From positions 1 through 64,000 of the forward strand of contig JAACVK010000025.1 in assembly GCA_009991595.1 (NCBI GenBank): a stretch of 64,000 nucleotides of DNA, given 5' to 3'. The position numbers and the translations under genes are program-made. The notes under the pieces were generated by a model that was not told the DNA's origin, did not search any database, and was given only the letters and a program-made list of their open reading frames with translations. This DNA is from a bacterium (GTDB lineage Bacteria; Bdellovibrionota; UBA2428). This document shows positions 11,101 through 20,556 of the stretch, in pieces; the stretch's first letter is position 1; the number at the start of each line of letters is the position of its first letter.

Positions 11101-11982
11101 TCCTTCTCCCGCAAGTTCTAAACCCTTAGAAAAATAGAGATCTAATTCTTGAACGGTTTGGTAGGCATCCTTATAGGTATTCTTATCTAAAAGATTGATC
11201 GCTAGGTTATAACTAACCTCTTCAATGTTTTCGTAATACTCCAACTGTGCGGGGCTAAAGATAAGATTTCCAAATTGGTAGTGATGAAAAGCATTGAAAC
11301 TAAAATCAAGCTCTCCATTCCAACTTGCAGACAAAGGGACCCTAAAAACAGGAAGCCGAGCGGCGCCAATGTCACTTTCAAATTTATCTAAATTGATGTA
11401 TTTTAAAAAATTGGGTTCATTCGAATCGTGGAAGAACAGTCTTTTACCCACAATTTTTAACATCGAAGACTGAATATTCAATGAATGAAGGGCAAAGCTG
11501 ACACGAGGAGAGAAGATTTCAATTTCATCATATTCACGAGCTTGATAGCCATCACGACTAAGGTCACTAAAACTCATGATCTCAAGAACTCGGCCTTCAC
11601 TGGATTTCAAAGCAAAACTTAACTCCGCCGCAGGAAAATAAGAAGGAATCGCATGGTCTCTCTCCCACTCCCGTCCAAACTCTGCAAGCTTCTGCTTTAA
11701 CTTGCCTTTATCTAACTCTTTAAACTCAGCCTCATTTCGCTGTTCGAACTCAAAAGAAGCTTTCGCTCGAGCTTCTGCCATCGGAAGAGATTGATTCTCT
11801 AAATCGTAAAGATAAAAGTTTTCACCTTCCTCAACACGACTACCATCTGCGCTCACTTTTGTTGCTGGCGATGCGCTAAGCCGCTGACTCACAAAAGCAG
11901 CAGGCAAGAGCATTTGCACTGCCAATATTGGACTCAAAATTTTAAACAGAGGCTTCTGGAAGGGGGCTAGGGTAGAGCTCAT
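8179..11982 (-). CDS. Large multi-pass membrane protein of unknown function
   Basis: 1267-aa ORF; N-terminal signal-like segment and several hydrophobic helices (e.g. ILTALLLSSTALLFLHP, LGRFPFLMGFVFGTLLSVLAEAW, IPAYLTMIIPIQLLFLG). No family recognised. Confidence 0.85.
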   Translation of the reverse strand: MSSTLAPFQKPLFKILSPILAVQMLLPAAFVSQRLSASPATKVSADGSRVEEGENFYLYDLENQSLPMAEARAKASFEFEQRNEAEFKELDKGKLKQKLAEFGREWERDHAIPSYFPAAELSFALKSSEGRVLEIMSFSDLSRDGYQAREYDEIEIFSPRVSFALHSLNIQSSMLKIVGKRLFFHDSNEPNFLKYINLDKFESDIGAARLPVFRVPLSASWNGELDFSFNAFHHYQFGNLIFSPAQLEYYENIEEVSYNLAINLLDKNTYKDAYQTVQELDLYFSKGLELAGEGIDDWSSLVTGKEGAQFREKLSKDLLATAAHSRGEGDQSRKPVDTEQAVAEIDRAVEMSEDPKAKNAENQGVVRPDSSSHFVKYQRLNNERIALPEIPSDEIERLASVQIENRSAHYSLNKLRRLLTLPRAFSSNRLLGTLEAMEQDGLLEAPAQNKLSKMKKSGGRFWNSTLEKVAGIRASLGSHSKKILTALLLSSTALLFLHPAAPEALDDTLGFITHAPEMVKFLSQEGEWGRMAVRILLGGVGSIALIASVTHFSVVFHHIYRDWKSRTDAATVNFKQFIVDRQARLQSEFEESLDGVSEVAKSKKATVDQKKQTAPQFSAEDDKKVADILAGLKKEGRVAGLVASAKEKFSELAEEEPFVLAREEISLAKEQLFALFRKEKLPEDGEAPVKVGGFVKALMHSMFSMIAFTDSQRSIIPFYNKIFFIRSFAYKPFMSALWLRHPKAASRILMDFERLTLPTQANGGLRGRVDHMKLWFKPEHRKLQSAWEEKIIEVESVIEKMALREASKALVAKMDRPEELQNFYAGNGIESISDPEIMKLSKQKQKYFGAYYSVISEEILVKHLKRVAAPNGEDRSEMSLEELKTATFNDIENLDIAESEALGLLSEVKAEHNIDELVQARMQEAGWGENSRWKAVSKLDPESSRQTKRIQSVKKKLLDPIAVGRAVRQALSGIFVDKPLEFFMMVLCLMSVDSGINQLFTSEFLSADSIFYLGRFPFLMGFVFGTLLSVLAEAWMKLQIDEGNEENFGEVPEGEDSKLSRLGWWFKQTFKNKDNQILKNHVHISKLVWANIPAYLTMIIPIQLLFLGRVELDTLIAGYMLYFLSPLSSAGIHLDQGFEYSSYYDLKHFPKELRRHPEVLKYLNAQQTKSRLVFNVFAKTYENFVGFFSNTLMTLKVAGMGSKSFIRSLFGGFLPAEWILNASQSVENAAAGIPVAKQAAEAMNGTCEFFLERKYTDGERLIPATGE

Positions 11983-12183
11983 TCACCGATTCCTTTCGAT
12001 ATAACGCACCTAGTCAATGTCTAGGATAACGCGAGTTTACAGGGCTTCGCGTCAGATGCAAGGAGTAATTATAGGTTTAGCCTTAGACCCCTCAAAATCG
12101 CCCTTAAGTTGTTGATTTTTAGTAGCCTGTAAAGAGGAATTAAGGCGGTGCAACAGAAAAATTCGGGACAATGGCAGAAGAAA

Positions 12184-12678
12184 TTAGACACTCAAAGGAA
12201 TGGTGACCGGGCCCCAATTGCAAAAGCTGAGCTGCATCTCAGCGGCAAAGCGTCCGAAAATTTGCGTGTAGCTCGGGTTCTTTAAACTCAACTTTCTTTG
12301 CAACTCTTCAAAACTTTCTCGGGCAATGTTTGGGTTCATAGCCTTTGTGAAAGAGGGCCTAAAGCCCGATTTAAGCTCTGCAGCCAAAGTAAATTGAGAG
12401 ACCCACAAGATCCCCGCTTCACTTAAGTTATTTTGACTTTGGTAATCACTCAAAGACAGATTCATTTTTCCTTCTTGATCAGGAAAAACTCGCAATCCCT
12501 CTATTCGCTCAATAAGCCAAGATTGCTTTTTCTCAAGGTCAACACGCTCTTCGTCACACTTTTCCCAAGCCAACAACACGACAAGGCCTGGTCCTTCAAA
12601 CGAATGCTCTTCACTTCGAGAGTCCCATGTAGACTGAATAGAGGTCTTGCCTCTTACTCGCTGAACGATGGCTTTCAC
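12184..12678 (-). CDS. dtd: D-aminoacyl-tRNA deacylase
   Basis: VKAIVQRVRGKTSI, GLVVLLAWEK, GILWVSQFTLAAELKSGFRPSF. Start set to GTG at 12678, 8 nt after the rnj stop. Confidence 0.9.
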   Translation of the reverse strand: MKAIVQRVRGKTSIQSTWDSRSEEHSFEGPGLVVLLAWEKCDEERVDLEKKQSWLIERIEGLRVFPDQEGKMNLSLSDYQSQNNLSEAGILWVSQFTLAAELKSGFRPSFTKAMNPNIARESFEELQRKLSLKNPSYTQIFGRFAAEMQLSFCNWGPVTIPLSV

Positions 12679-12685
12679 GAATTGA

Positions 12686-14452
12686 TCATCCTGCAATTTG
12701 CACGATCGCCAATGGTCTTGTTCCAACGGAACGACGAACGTAGCGAACAACCTCTTCCTCTAAAAATGCCGCAGCTCCTTCAGAGTGGAATGAAATTTTT
12801 GATTTCTTCATGGCCGCCCTTAGAACATTTTCGATTTCTTCACTTAAATTAGAAAACGGACGCTCATCGCTTAAATACTCAGGGTAGACACCAAGCAATT
12901 TAATATTCATCACGCCCGAGGATTCAATCATCACCGAAATGCATCCACCCAACGCCGCTCTTTTTCTAGGAGCCAAGAAGGAGTCTCGGCTGGGGGTATA
13001 AAAGCGATCCATGCGAAGGAACTTATTCTCGTAAGGATCGCCTAGGTTGCGCCCTGAAATTACCCAACTCCCTTCATGAAAATGAAACAGCACTTCATCA
13101 TTGTTTTCTTGAATGTGAACCTCTAAAGGCACATCCCACTCAAGCGCGGCCTCCCGAGCCATTTCAGCGCAAGCCTCTAATTGAAAGCGCTGACCATGAA
13201 CGGGAAAAAGTATTTTAGGCTTTAAAAAATTTAAAAGAGAGCGTAGCTCCGCTCGCCTTCCATGACCACTGGCATGAATGGGCCCTCCAGCCGCATCCAC
13301 AGCTCTTTTAGACCACAACACTCTAGCGCCAATTTTCATCAGGTTATTCACAAGCTTTGAAATGGCTTTTTCATTTCCGGGAATAACTTTGCTACTAAAC
13401 AAAACAATGTCTCCCTGATGGATAACAAACTCTGGGTGACTTTCTTGAGAAACTTTACTCAACACACTTCTAAACTCGCCTTGTGAGCCAGAACACAAAA
13501 CCAACTGCTTATCGTCAGGGAGTGTTGCCAAGACTTCCGGAGCCACCAGCGTCGAAGATGAAAACTTAGGCATCTTGTCGAAAGAACCTAACTGCTGAGC
13601 CAGGCGAAAGGCTGTCTGCATTGAACGACCAGCAATAGCAACTTTTCTCCCATTTCTTTCAGCTAAGTGTATCAAGGTGGCCATTCTATAAACATTAGAA
13701 GAAAAGAGTGTTACAAAGATCCTTTGTTTTGAAGTCGAAAACAGATGTTTCAAAGGTTCAATGATCTCTCGCTCTGAAACTGATTGGCCTTCTCGATCGG
13801 CGTTGGTGGAGTCGAGAAACATTAAATCGGGTCTAGCTCCACCAAAAGCATTAAAAATTTCTAAACTACGAACACCATCTTCAAATTCATTAAAATCAAT
13901 TTTCAAGTCTGCGCTGTGAAAGACTCTAATAGTTTGATCACCTATTTTTGCAGTAAAAGCTAAAGAGCTACAATCTACAGTGGAGTGGCGCACCTCTATA
14001 AAGCGAACTTTCACACCTTGTATCTCAATGTCTTTATCGAGCTCTACCGCATTGATTAAATTTTCATAAGTAGAAATTCCAGCATAGCGACCATCGTTTA
14101 ATTTTTCACAGATCAAAGCCTTAGCAAAAGGTGGCGCCCAAAATTTGGGAGGCTTCACTCCCAGTTTTTTGGCAATCATCATCAAATGAGGGATGGCTCC
14201 TATGTGATCTTCGTGCGCATGAGTAATTAGCCAGTTCTCGATCTTCTCGGTTTCCAAGAGAGTTTTAAAATCCGGGAAAACCGCTTCAATCCCAAAATTA
14301 TTTGAGTCTGCAAATAAAACACCGCAATCAACAGGGAGAACTGTTTCACCGAAACGCATCAGCATGCAATTCATGCCGACTTCGTTTAGTCCCCCCAAAG
14401 GCTTCCAGGAGAACTGGTCCTTAGCGTGTTCCGTGACTCGACCCTCCGCCAC
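12686..14452 (-). CDS. rnj: Ribonuclease J (metallo-beta-lactamase/beta-CASP)
   Basis: LGGLNEVGMNCMLMRFGE, THAHEDHIGAIPHLM, PVHGQRFQL; GTG start inside the dacB 3' end. Confidence 0.93.
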   Translation of the reverse strand: MAEGRVTEHAKDQFSWKPLGGLNEVGMNCMLMRFGETVLPVDCGVLFADSNNFGIEAVFPDFKTLLETEKIENWLITHAHEDHIGAIPHLMMIAKKLGVKPPKFWAPPFAKALICEKLNDGRYAGISTYENLINAVELDKDIEIQGVKVRFIEVRHSTVDCSSLAFTAKIGDQTIRVFHSADLKIDFNEFEDGVRSLEIFNAFGGARPDLMFLDSTNADREGQSVSEREIIEPLKHLFSTSKQRIFVTLFSSNVYRMATLIHLAERNGRKVAIAGRSMQTAFRLAQQLGSFDKMPKFSSSTLVAPEVLATLPDDKQLVLCSGSQGEFRSVLSKVSQESHPEFVIHQGDIVLFSSKVIPGNEKAISKLVNNLMKIGARVLWSKRAVDAAGGPIHASGHGRRAELRSLLNFLKPKILFPVHGQRFQLEACAEMAREAALEWDVPLEVHIQENNDEVLFHFHEGSWVISGRNLGDPYENKFLRMDRFYTPSRDSFLAPRKRAALGGCISVMIESSGVMNIKLLGVYPEYLSDERPFSNLSEEIENVLRAAMKKSKISFHSEGAAAFLEEEVVRYVRRSVGTRPLAIVQIAG

Positions 14453-15947
14453 CCATCACATCATGAATTGGTTCGGGTTGCTCATCAAGCTCCGTCTTAC
14501 GATTAAAGCTAGCCAAAGCCTGGCCAAAATAATTTTCCCACCGCTTCATGTTTCGGCCGCTTCGCTTTTGGGGATCATTCATCAAAACGGCAAAGGCGAG
14601 CATCTCGCCACCTTTACTTTGAACAACTCCCGTTAAAGCCGAAACCCCGTCGATGGTTCCGGTCTTCGCCCTTAACTGTCCAAAAGCCGCCGTTTGTTTC
14701 ATTCTTTTCTCTAAAGTCCCGTCTTTTCCAGCAATCGGAAGCGAGGCCAGCATTTCTGGCAACACTTCGAAGTCTAAGTAAGCTGCATTAAGAAGCTCGA
14801 CAAACTGCTTAGCCGAAACAGAATTTTTACGGGTTAACCCTGAACCGGAAACGACTTTATAAGGACCGTAGTTAATTCCAATTCGAGTTGCCTCTTCGTT
14901 TATAACCTCTAGACCTTTGGCCATAGTTCCAGGGGCACCCTTAAATTTCATGCCCATAGTTTTAACCAAAGTGTCAGCAATAAAGTTATTCGAATATTTA
15001 TTCATCAAGGTAACAATGTCACGAAGAGGAAGACTTTTGAAGGTGAGTAATTTTTGAGCCGTCTTCGGTTTTTCTTTTTTTTGAATAAGAGGCTTAACAA
15101 CCTGAATACCTTCTTTAGCCATAAAGTATTGCAATGCTTTTCCAGCGTATATAGAGGGTTTGGTAATATTAAAGAAACTTCTTTGCTCCGGATAACCTCT
15201 AGGAATACTACCCTGCATGACAACTAAGTCGCCTTCTTTATCTGTGTGACGGCTAGCAATCATGCGGTTTCGGGATGTTCTACGAGTCGTTTTAGATTTG
15301 TTAGTTAACTTAACGTAACCCGTGTCCGGCTCAATATAAACGGTGGGCTTCTCCCCCTCTTTATCGCCAGGCTGATAGAAAACAGTGGTCGTGTTGTAGT
15401 TAAAACTCAACGCACTCACGGGAGCATTGTAAGCTCGGTCTGTTTTCGTGGGTATTCTTGCCTCATCGACTCGAATTTCATCAAAGGCTGAATCATCCAC
15501 AAAAATTTGGCCTGTCACTCGAGATATACCAGTTCGCTTCAACTGATTAACGAGAAGATACATTCTTTCAGAAACAAGATGAGGATCACCTCCGCCCACA
15601 AGGTAAAGATTCCCCTCAAGGGTAGAACCTCTAATCTGCCCGTCTCTGTAGAGATCTGTTTCAAAACGAAAGTCAGGGCCTAGTCGCTTTAATGCAACGA
15701 ATGCGGTCAACATTTTAACGGTTGAAGCAGGCGACAATCCTGTTTCTGCGTTCAACTTAAAAAGATCTTCCTGTCGAGAAAGAGAATAAACCACCGCTCC
15801 AAGGTTCATTCCTCGTAGAGCATCATCATTAAAAATAAAACTTAGTCTTTTTCTTAAACCCTCTTTGAAAATATCCTTGTCATCACGCGCACTAAGGGGC
15901 AAGCAGAAGGAGAGCCATGTTAGCACTAATAAAACTCTTTTATGCAT
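14421..15947 (-). CDS. dacB: D-alanyl-D-alanine carboxypeptidase/endopeptidase (PBP4, S13)
   Basis: SxxK in SPASTVKML, SxN in YSNNFIADTL, KTG in RAKTGTIDGVSALTG; signal peptide. Confidence 0.93.
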   Translation of the reverse strand: MHKRVLLVLTWLSFCLPLSARDDKDIFKEGLRKRLSFIFNDDALRGMNLGAVVYSLSRQEDLFKLNAETGLSPASTVKMLTAFVALKRLGPDFRFETDLYRDGQIRGSTLEGNLYLVGGGDPHLVSERMYLLVNQLKRTGISRVTGQIFVDDSAFDEIRVDEARIPTKTDRAYNAPVSALSFNYNTTTVFYQPGDKEGEKPTVYIEPDTGYVKLTNKSKTTRRTSRNRMIASRHTDKEGDLVVMQGSIPRGYPEQRSFFNITKPSIYAGKALQYFMAKEGIQVVKPLIQKKEKPKTAQKLLTFKSLPLRDIVTLMNKYSNNFIADTLVKTMGMKFKGAPGTMAKGLEVINEEATRIGINYGPYKVVSGSGLTRKNSVSAKQFVELLNAAYLDFEVLPEMLASLPIAGKDGTLEKRMKQTAAFGQLRAKTGTIDGVSALTGVVQSKGGEMLAFAVLMNDPQKRSGRNMKRWENYFGQALASFNRKTELDEQPEPIHDVMGGGGSSHGTR

Positions 15948-17419
15948 ATCCTCTATTAAAACATATTTTTAGCTTAATTTTACTTCTATCCCTTATAAAC
16001 TGTAGCAACGACCGCCATCTAAACGATACTTGGCATATAGGCATAAATAATGAGATCAAAAACTTTGACATTCGAAGCTCCGGTGACAAAAATCTATGGC
16101 CAGTTACAAAGCTCCTAACCCAATCCCTTCTAAGGCTTGACCAGCAGGGAAGCCCAGTTGGTGACCTGGCTGTGAAATGGGACATCCTACCACCTAACGA
16201 ATTGGTCTTTGAGTTAAACTCAAACGCTTTGTTTCACGACGGACACCCTGTAACCGCTCAAGATGTGATTTATTCCTTTCAGGACGCTCAAAGAGCCGGC
16301 TCTCCAATCTCGTCCCTACTGCGCAGCGTAGAATCCTATGCCGCCATAAGTACTCACAAATTGAAAATAAAATTGAAAGAATCAGAAATCCTCCCCTTTT
16401 TAGCCAACGTCGTGCCGGTGATTCGAATTCTCCCCAAACATTACGCCGTTAAAGAAGAGCTCTTTGCAAAACACCCAATTGGCTCTGGGCCCTTTCAGTT
16501 TGTAAGTAGCAAAAGCCGGATTCTAACTCTGAAAAGGAACGAAAGGTTTTTACCACTTCCTAGCGTCAAAGTTTTGAAGTTTTTCACCATAAGCAATCCC
16601 AACACTCGGCTTATGTCGCTAGCCTCTGGCGAAAGCGATCTGCTTTTCAACAACTTTCCGCTCGTTCACCTGGATAAGTTTACCCAGGAATATAATTTAA
16701 AAACTCAAAGCGTTCCAGGAGCTAGACTCCATTACTTGGGCATAAACCTCAGACACCCTCGATTAAAAGAAAGGGCACTGCGTAAGGCTCTTTTTGCCAG
16801 CATCAACAGAAATGAACTCATAAAAAACAAGCTGGACCACAAGGCCCGTTTAGCAAGCTCTGTCCTTCCCGACACCAACCACTTTTTTTTCAATCCAAGA
16901 ATAAAGAGCCCCGAAAAACTCGCTTCGTTTAAATCCGCAAAAAGCGATCACCAGAAAATCACTCTTCTGGGACTAAATACTCCTGAAGACAGAGCCATCA
17001 TGCTAGCCATTCAAAGCTACTGGAAAGAAATAGGGGTCGAAGCGTCTATCACAGGCAGAGATTTTGCGAGTTTTATGGACAGCTACAAGCGTGGAAATTT
17101 TGACATCGTTTTGTTTAACCTCAACATTAAAGCCGACCCCGATTTTCTCTATTCATTGTTTCACAGCAGCCAATTTCCGCCCGAGCGAAATCGTTTTTAC
17201 TATCAAAACCGTCAAATAGATGAACTACTTGAACAGGCCCGTCGTGCCACGGAGCAAGGTGAACGTCGGAAAACCTACGCCAAAGTGCAAGAAATTTTAA
17301 TGGATGATTTGCCCCTGCTTCCACTCTGGTATTCTGACAACGTAATGCTTGTTCGCGAGAAGAGGGCTCAAGAGCTAAAGGCTCCTGAAAATGCCCGCGT
17401 TTTCGAAGAACTGTTTTAA
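15917..17419 (+). CDS. Peptide/oligopeptide ABC transporter substrate-binding lipoprotein (SBP_bac_5)
   Basis: Lipobox LLLSLINCS; WDILPPNELVFELNSNALFHDGHPVTAQDVIYSF; LPLLPLWYSDNV. Confidence 0.9.
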   Translation: MLALIKLFYAYPLLKHIFSLILLLSLINCSNDRHLNDTWHIGINNEIKNFDIRSSGDKNLWPVTKLLTQSLLRLDQQGSPVGDLAVKWDILPPNELVFELNSNALFHDGHPVTAQDVIYSFQDAQRAGSPISSLLRSVESYAAISTHKLKIKLKESEILPFLANVVPVIRILPKHYAVKEELFAKHPIGSGPFQFVSSKSRILTLKRNERFLPLPSVKVLKFFTISNPNTRLMSLASGESDLLFNNFPLVHLDKFTQEYNLKTQSVPGARLHYLGINLRHPRLKERALRKALFASINRNELIKNKLDHKARLASSVLPDTNHFFFNPRIKSPEKLASFKSAKSDHQKITLLGLNTPEDRAIMLAIQSYWKEIGVEASITGRDFASFMDSYKRGNFDIVLFNLNIKADPDFLYSLFHSSQFPPERNRFYYQNRQIDELLEQARRATEQGERRKTYAKVQEILMDDLPLLPLWYSDNVMLVREKRAQELKAPENARVFEELF

Positions 17420-17434
17420 CCAAAAGAGGAGCCC

Positions 17435-18331
17435 ATGAAAAACCTTTCGCTTGAACCACTTCCCATTCTTGCCGTCGATGACGAAGAAGGAGTTTTAAAA
17501 TCCTTGGTTCGCGATTTAAGAGAACTCAACCCAATTGAAACATGCACCGATGCCAACCTGGCACTAGAAAGATTTCGTGATACCGAATATGCGGTGGTCA
17601 TATCAGATTTTAAAATGCCCCAAATGGATGGATTAGAGTTTTTGGAAACGTGCGCCAGCACCAGACCTGAATGCCAACGAGTGCTTCTCACCGCCTATGC
17701 CGACCTTGCCGATTTAGGTAATCTTATCAACCGAGCGAAATTGAATGGCTTTCTAGCTAAGCCGTGGGAAAAGGCTCCTTTGCAAAGCTTTATTCGAAGT
17801 TGCATCAACAATAATTATTTACTCCGAGAAAATACGCAACTTCGAAGAATGGCCTGGACAGATTCACTCACTCAAATTCCCAACAATCGCTACTTCTGGG
17901 AGAGACTCGAAAGTGAATTCTCCAGAGCGAAGCGCTACTCTAGACCCCTGTCTTTGATTATGGCCGACATCGATGACTTTAAAAAATTTAATGATCAATA
18001 CGGACATCAACACGGCGATAAGGTTCTCTTTAAAGTGGCTCAATCTTTGGAAGGATTAAAGAGACAAATGGACACAGTGGCGCGATATGGCGGAGAAGAG
18101 TTTGCCGTCATCCTTCCGGAAGCCTCCTTAGAACAAGCTATGGCCATTGCCGATCGGCTGAGAATTAGCACGGCACAAAAGACAGACGTCCACTTAAGCT
18201 TCGGTGTTGCCAGCTATCCAGACAACGTTGAGTCCTCTTCGGAGCTTTTACACAAGGCGGATCTAGCCCTTATAGAAGCTAAAAAGCGTGGCAAGAATCA
18301 GGTTGTCTCATCAAAAGACTTGGCTAAATAG
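17435..18331 (+). CDS. Response regulator with REC and GGDEF domains (predicted diguanylate cyclase)
   Basis: REC: VDDEEGVL...VVISDFKMPQMDG...KPW; GGDEF: RQMDTVARYGGEEF, which keeps the active GGEEF and an RxxD I-site 5 residues upstream. Confidence 0.95.
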   Translation: MKNLSLEPLPILAVDDEEGVLKSLVRDLRELNPIETCTDANLALERFRDTEYAVVISDFKMPQMDGLEFLETCASTRPECQRVLLTAYADLADLGNLINRAKLNGFLAKPWEKAPLQSFIRSCINNNYLLRENTQLRRMAWTDSLTQIPNNRYFWERLESEFSRAKRYSRPLSLIMADIDDFKKFNDQYGHQHGDKVLFKVAQSLEGLKRQMDTVARYGGEEFAVILPEASLEQAMAIADRLRISTAQKTDVHLSFGVASYPDNVESSSELLHKADLALIEAKKRGKNQVVSSKDLAK

Positions 18332-18338
18332 ATAAACC

Positions 18339-19076
18339 ATGGGATTGCCTTCAGCCTTTATCGATACAAAAGTTAAATTGGGTGATAGAGGAATTGTCCA
18401 GCTAGCTGACTTTGGGAAAGACACTCAACAACATTTCAAAGTAGCTAGACTCAAGAACGAGCAATTGCTCACTATTCTCAATGGCCAAGGTGAGTCCTGG
18501 TTGCTTGAAAAGCAAGAACAACAATTTTTCGTTCGCTCCCACCGCAATCACGAAAAGCTTTCTCCAGAAATTCATCTGTTTTTAAGCCCTCCTGCGGGAG
18601 ATGCCCTAAGCCAGACCGTGCAGCAATCAACAGAAGTAGGAGTGGCAAGCTTTCATTTTTTTAGAAGTGAGTTTTGTCAGTGGAAAAAATCTAAAGACCT
18701 CAACCTAGAGCGCTTACAAAGAGTTGCCTCGGCAGCGTGTGCACAGTGTTCCCAGCCATGGTTACCCTCCTTTGATCCAACACCTTTGCAAAGCTTAGAA
18801 CAAGCCCTTAGCCACTCGGAAGGCCCCTGCTTTATTGCAGATGAGGACACACACAAAGAAGCCCTGTTATACAAAGAACAGCTAAAAACCCTAAGAGCTA
18901 AAACCAAGAACAGTGGACGACTCAACTTGTTTGTTGGTCCTGAAGGCGGCTGGTCGCCTGGGGAGCACAAATTAATCGACCAAAAATGCGAGAAAATATC
19001 CCTGGGCCCCCTCGTGCTAAGAGTGCCCACCGCCTGCGTGGCTGGTCTCACCCTGCTAAGGCAAATGTCTCAATAG
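18339..19076 (+). CDS. rsmE: 16S rRNA m3U1498 methyltransferase, RsmE family
   Basis: FVGPEGGWSPGEHKLI and LGPLVLRVPTACVAGLTLL, the RsmE C-terminal SPOUT motifs. Confidence 0.9.
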   Translation: MGLPSAFIDTKVKLGDRGIVQLADFGKDTQQHFKVARLKNEQLLTILNGQGESWLLEKQEQQFFVRSHRNHEKLSPEIHLFLSPPAGDALSQTVQQSTEVGVASFHFFRSEFCQWKKSKDLNLERLQRVASAACAQCSQPWLPSFDPTPLQSLEQALSHSEGPCFIADEDTHKEALLYKEQLKTLRAKTKNSGRLNLFVGPEGGWSPGEHKLIDQKCEKISLGPLVLRVPTACVAGLTLLRQMSQ

Positions 19077-19167
19077 TAGGCAGCGCCTTAACGATGATTT
19101 AACAAATTAATGAAAACTTGATTTCTACTTCACACTCAAGACTGAGCGAATTTGCTACTATTTTGGA

Positions 19168-20493
19168 ATGGGAAAGAACCTTTTCATTACCGTTTTCAGC
19201 ATCAGCTTTTTTGCGTTTTCGAAGACAGCAAGTTCAACACCAAACGCCTGCACTGGACAGGAAGTAACCCAAGCTCAAAATCTCAGCACGGAAGCAACTC
19301 AGTGCAAAAACCAAAACAAAGAGGAGTTAGAAGTCTACAAGGCTGCATCTGTAATAGACACCTCCGCCATAGCGATCAAGGGTTATCTTACTTCGATTTG
19401 TTCTAACTCAGAAAAAGGCATGACCACTTTAGATCAAGGACAAAAACGCTTGAGTGAAGCTACACAAAGAACTCAAGCAAACGGCGAGCTCAACCAGGGA
19501 ACAGCGGAAGCAGCTACTGCCGCCTATACTCATGCTGGTGCTGCCAAAGATTTTTTCAATTTAGCTCTTAATTCGATGCCCAACGTTGAAGGCGACATGC
19601 GGACAATTGAAAGTCAGCAACCCACTGCCTCAGGGAAATGCCCTGAGATATCTTCTAATGTTCAAGCATTAAGAAATGCCATTAATGAAGTCTCTAGAAA
19701 ATTGAATCAAGACAAACAACTCGCTGAGGGCTTAGAACAAAAGGCCAAAGAAATTGCAAATGTATCCAACCAGACAAGCGGGCAAGCTCCTGCATCTACA
19801 GCAGGCGCAAGTGGCGCTGGTGCTCAAAGCCCACAACCCGAACAAGCTCAACAGCAAGCACCTGCCTCTCAACCAGCCAACAATCAGAACGATGATCAAA
19901 GTCAGCAAGGGCAACAGGGTGGCGGATTTCCTGGTGGTGGAGATCAAGGTGGAAACAGTGGTGGCAACGACAAACAGGCCTCAACCCCTCCGCCCATCAC
20001 ACCTCCTGCTCCCACTAACCCAGGAGAAAGTTTCGGAGAATCCGATTCTTCAAAAACAATCGATGAATTGCTCGCTAAATTAGAAGAGAAATCCGATGAA
20101 AAAGAATACGAGAACCAGGGACAAGATCCTAGCTCTGGAGCAGCCTACATTGGACCTCCAAGCTCAATCGTCGATGTCGATTCAGAAGGTAATGGCGCAG
20201 CTCCTGCAGGTCGCACCTTAGGCTTTGCCAGTGTAGAGGATGAAAGAAAGGCAGCTAAAAAAGCTCTCGCAGGCTTAAACACAGAGTCTGCAAAAGTGAA
20301 AGCAACCGAACCAAACAACGATTCTTTTGTGAGTGCTCCATCCGGAGGTGCAAATACTTCGTTCTTGCAATCCGATCTTCCCGTAGGTCGGGCACTAGCT
20401 AGCCCAGAAAATAGCCAAGCGGCCTCTGGATTTAAGAACCTAAGCGTTGAAGACGCACTAAAGAAGATAAACCAAATACCTATTAGTAAATAA
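19168..20493 (+). CDS. Secreted low-complexity (Gln/Pro/Gly-rich) protein, unknown function
   Basis: Signal peptide; coiled-coil-like N-terminal half; QSPQPEQAQQQAPASQPANNQNDDQSQQGQQGGGFPGGGDQGG linker. Confidence 0.75.
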   Translation: MGKNLFITVFSISFFAFSKTASSTPNACTGQEVTQAQNLSTEATQCKNQNKEELEVYKAASVIDTSAIAIKGYLTSICSNSEKGMTTLDQGQKRLSEATQRTQANGELNQGTAEAATAAYTHAGAAKDFFNLALNSMPNVEGDMRTIESQQPTASGKCPEISSNVQALRNAINEVSRKLNQDKQLAEGLEQKAKEIANVSNQTSGQAPASTAGASGAGAQSPQPEQAQQQAPASQPANNQNDDQSQQGQQGGGFPGGGDQGGNSGGNDKQASTPPPITPPAPTNPGESFGESDSSKTIDELLAKLEEKSDEKEYENQGQDPSSGAAYIGPPSSIVDVDSEGNGAAPAGRTLGFASVEDERKAAKKALAGLNTESAKVKATEPNNDSFVSAPSGGANTSFLQSDLPVGRALASPENSQAASGFKNLSVEDALKKINQIPISK

Positions 20494-20520
20494 CTCTCGC
20501 TGAGTAATGTGCACCGTGTT

Positions 20521-20545
20521 GCAAAAGTGAGGCCGTCACCTTTGC
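20521..20545 (+). repeat. Intergenic inverted-repeat motif, copy 1
   Basis: gcaaaagtgaggccgtcacctttgc; first 19 nt identical to the reverse complement of 25205-25223; forms GCAAA-a-GTGA-ggccg-TCAC-c-TTTGC. Confidence 0.7.
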
Positions 20546-20556
20546 ACTTTTGTGCT

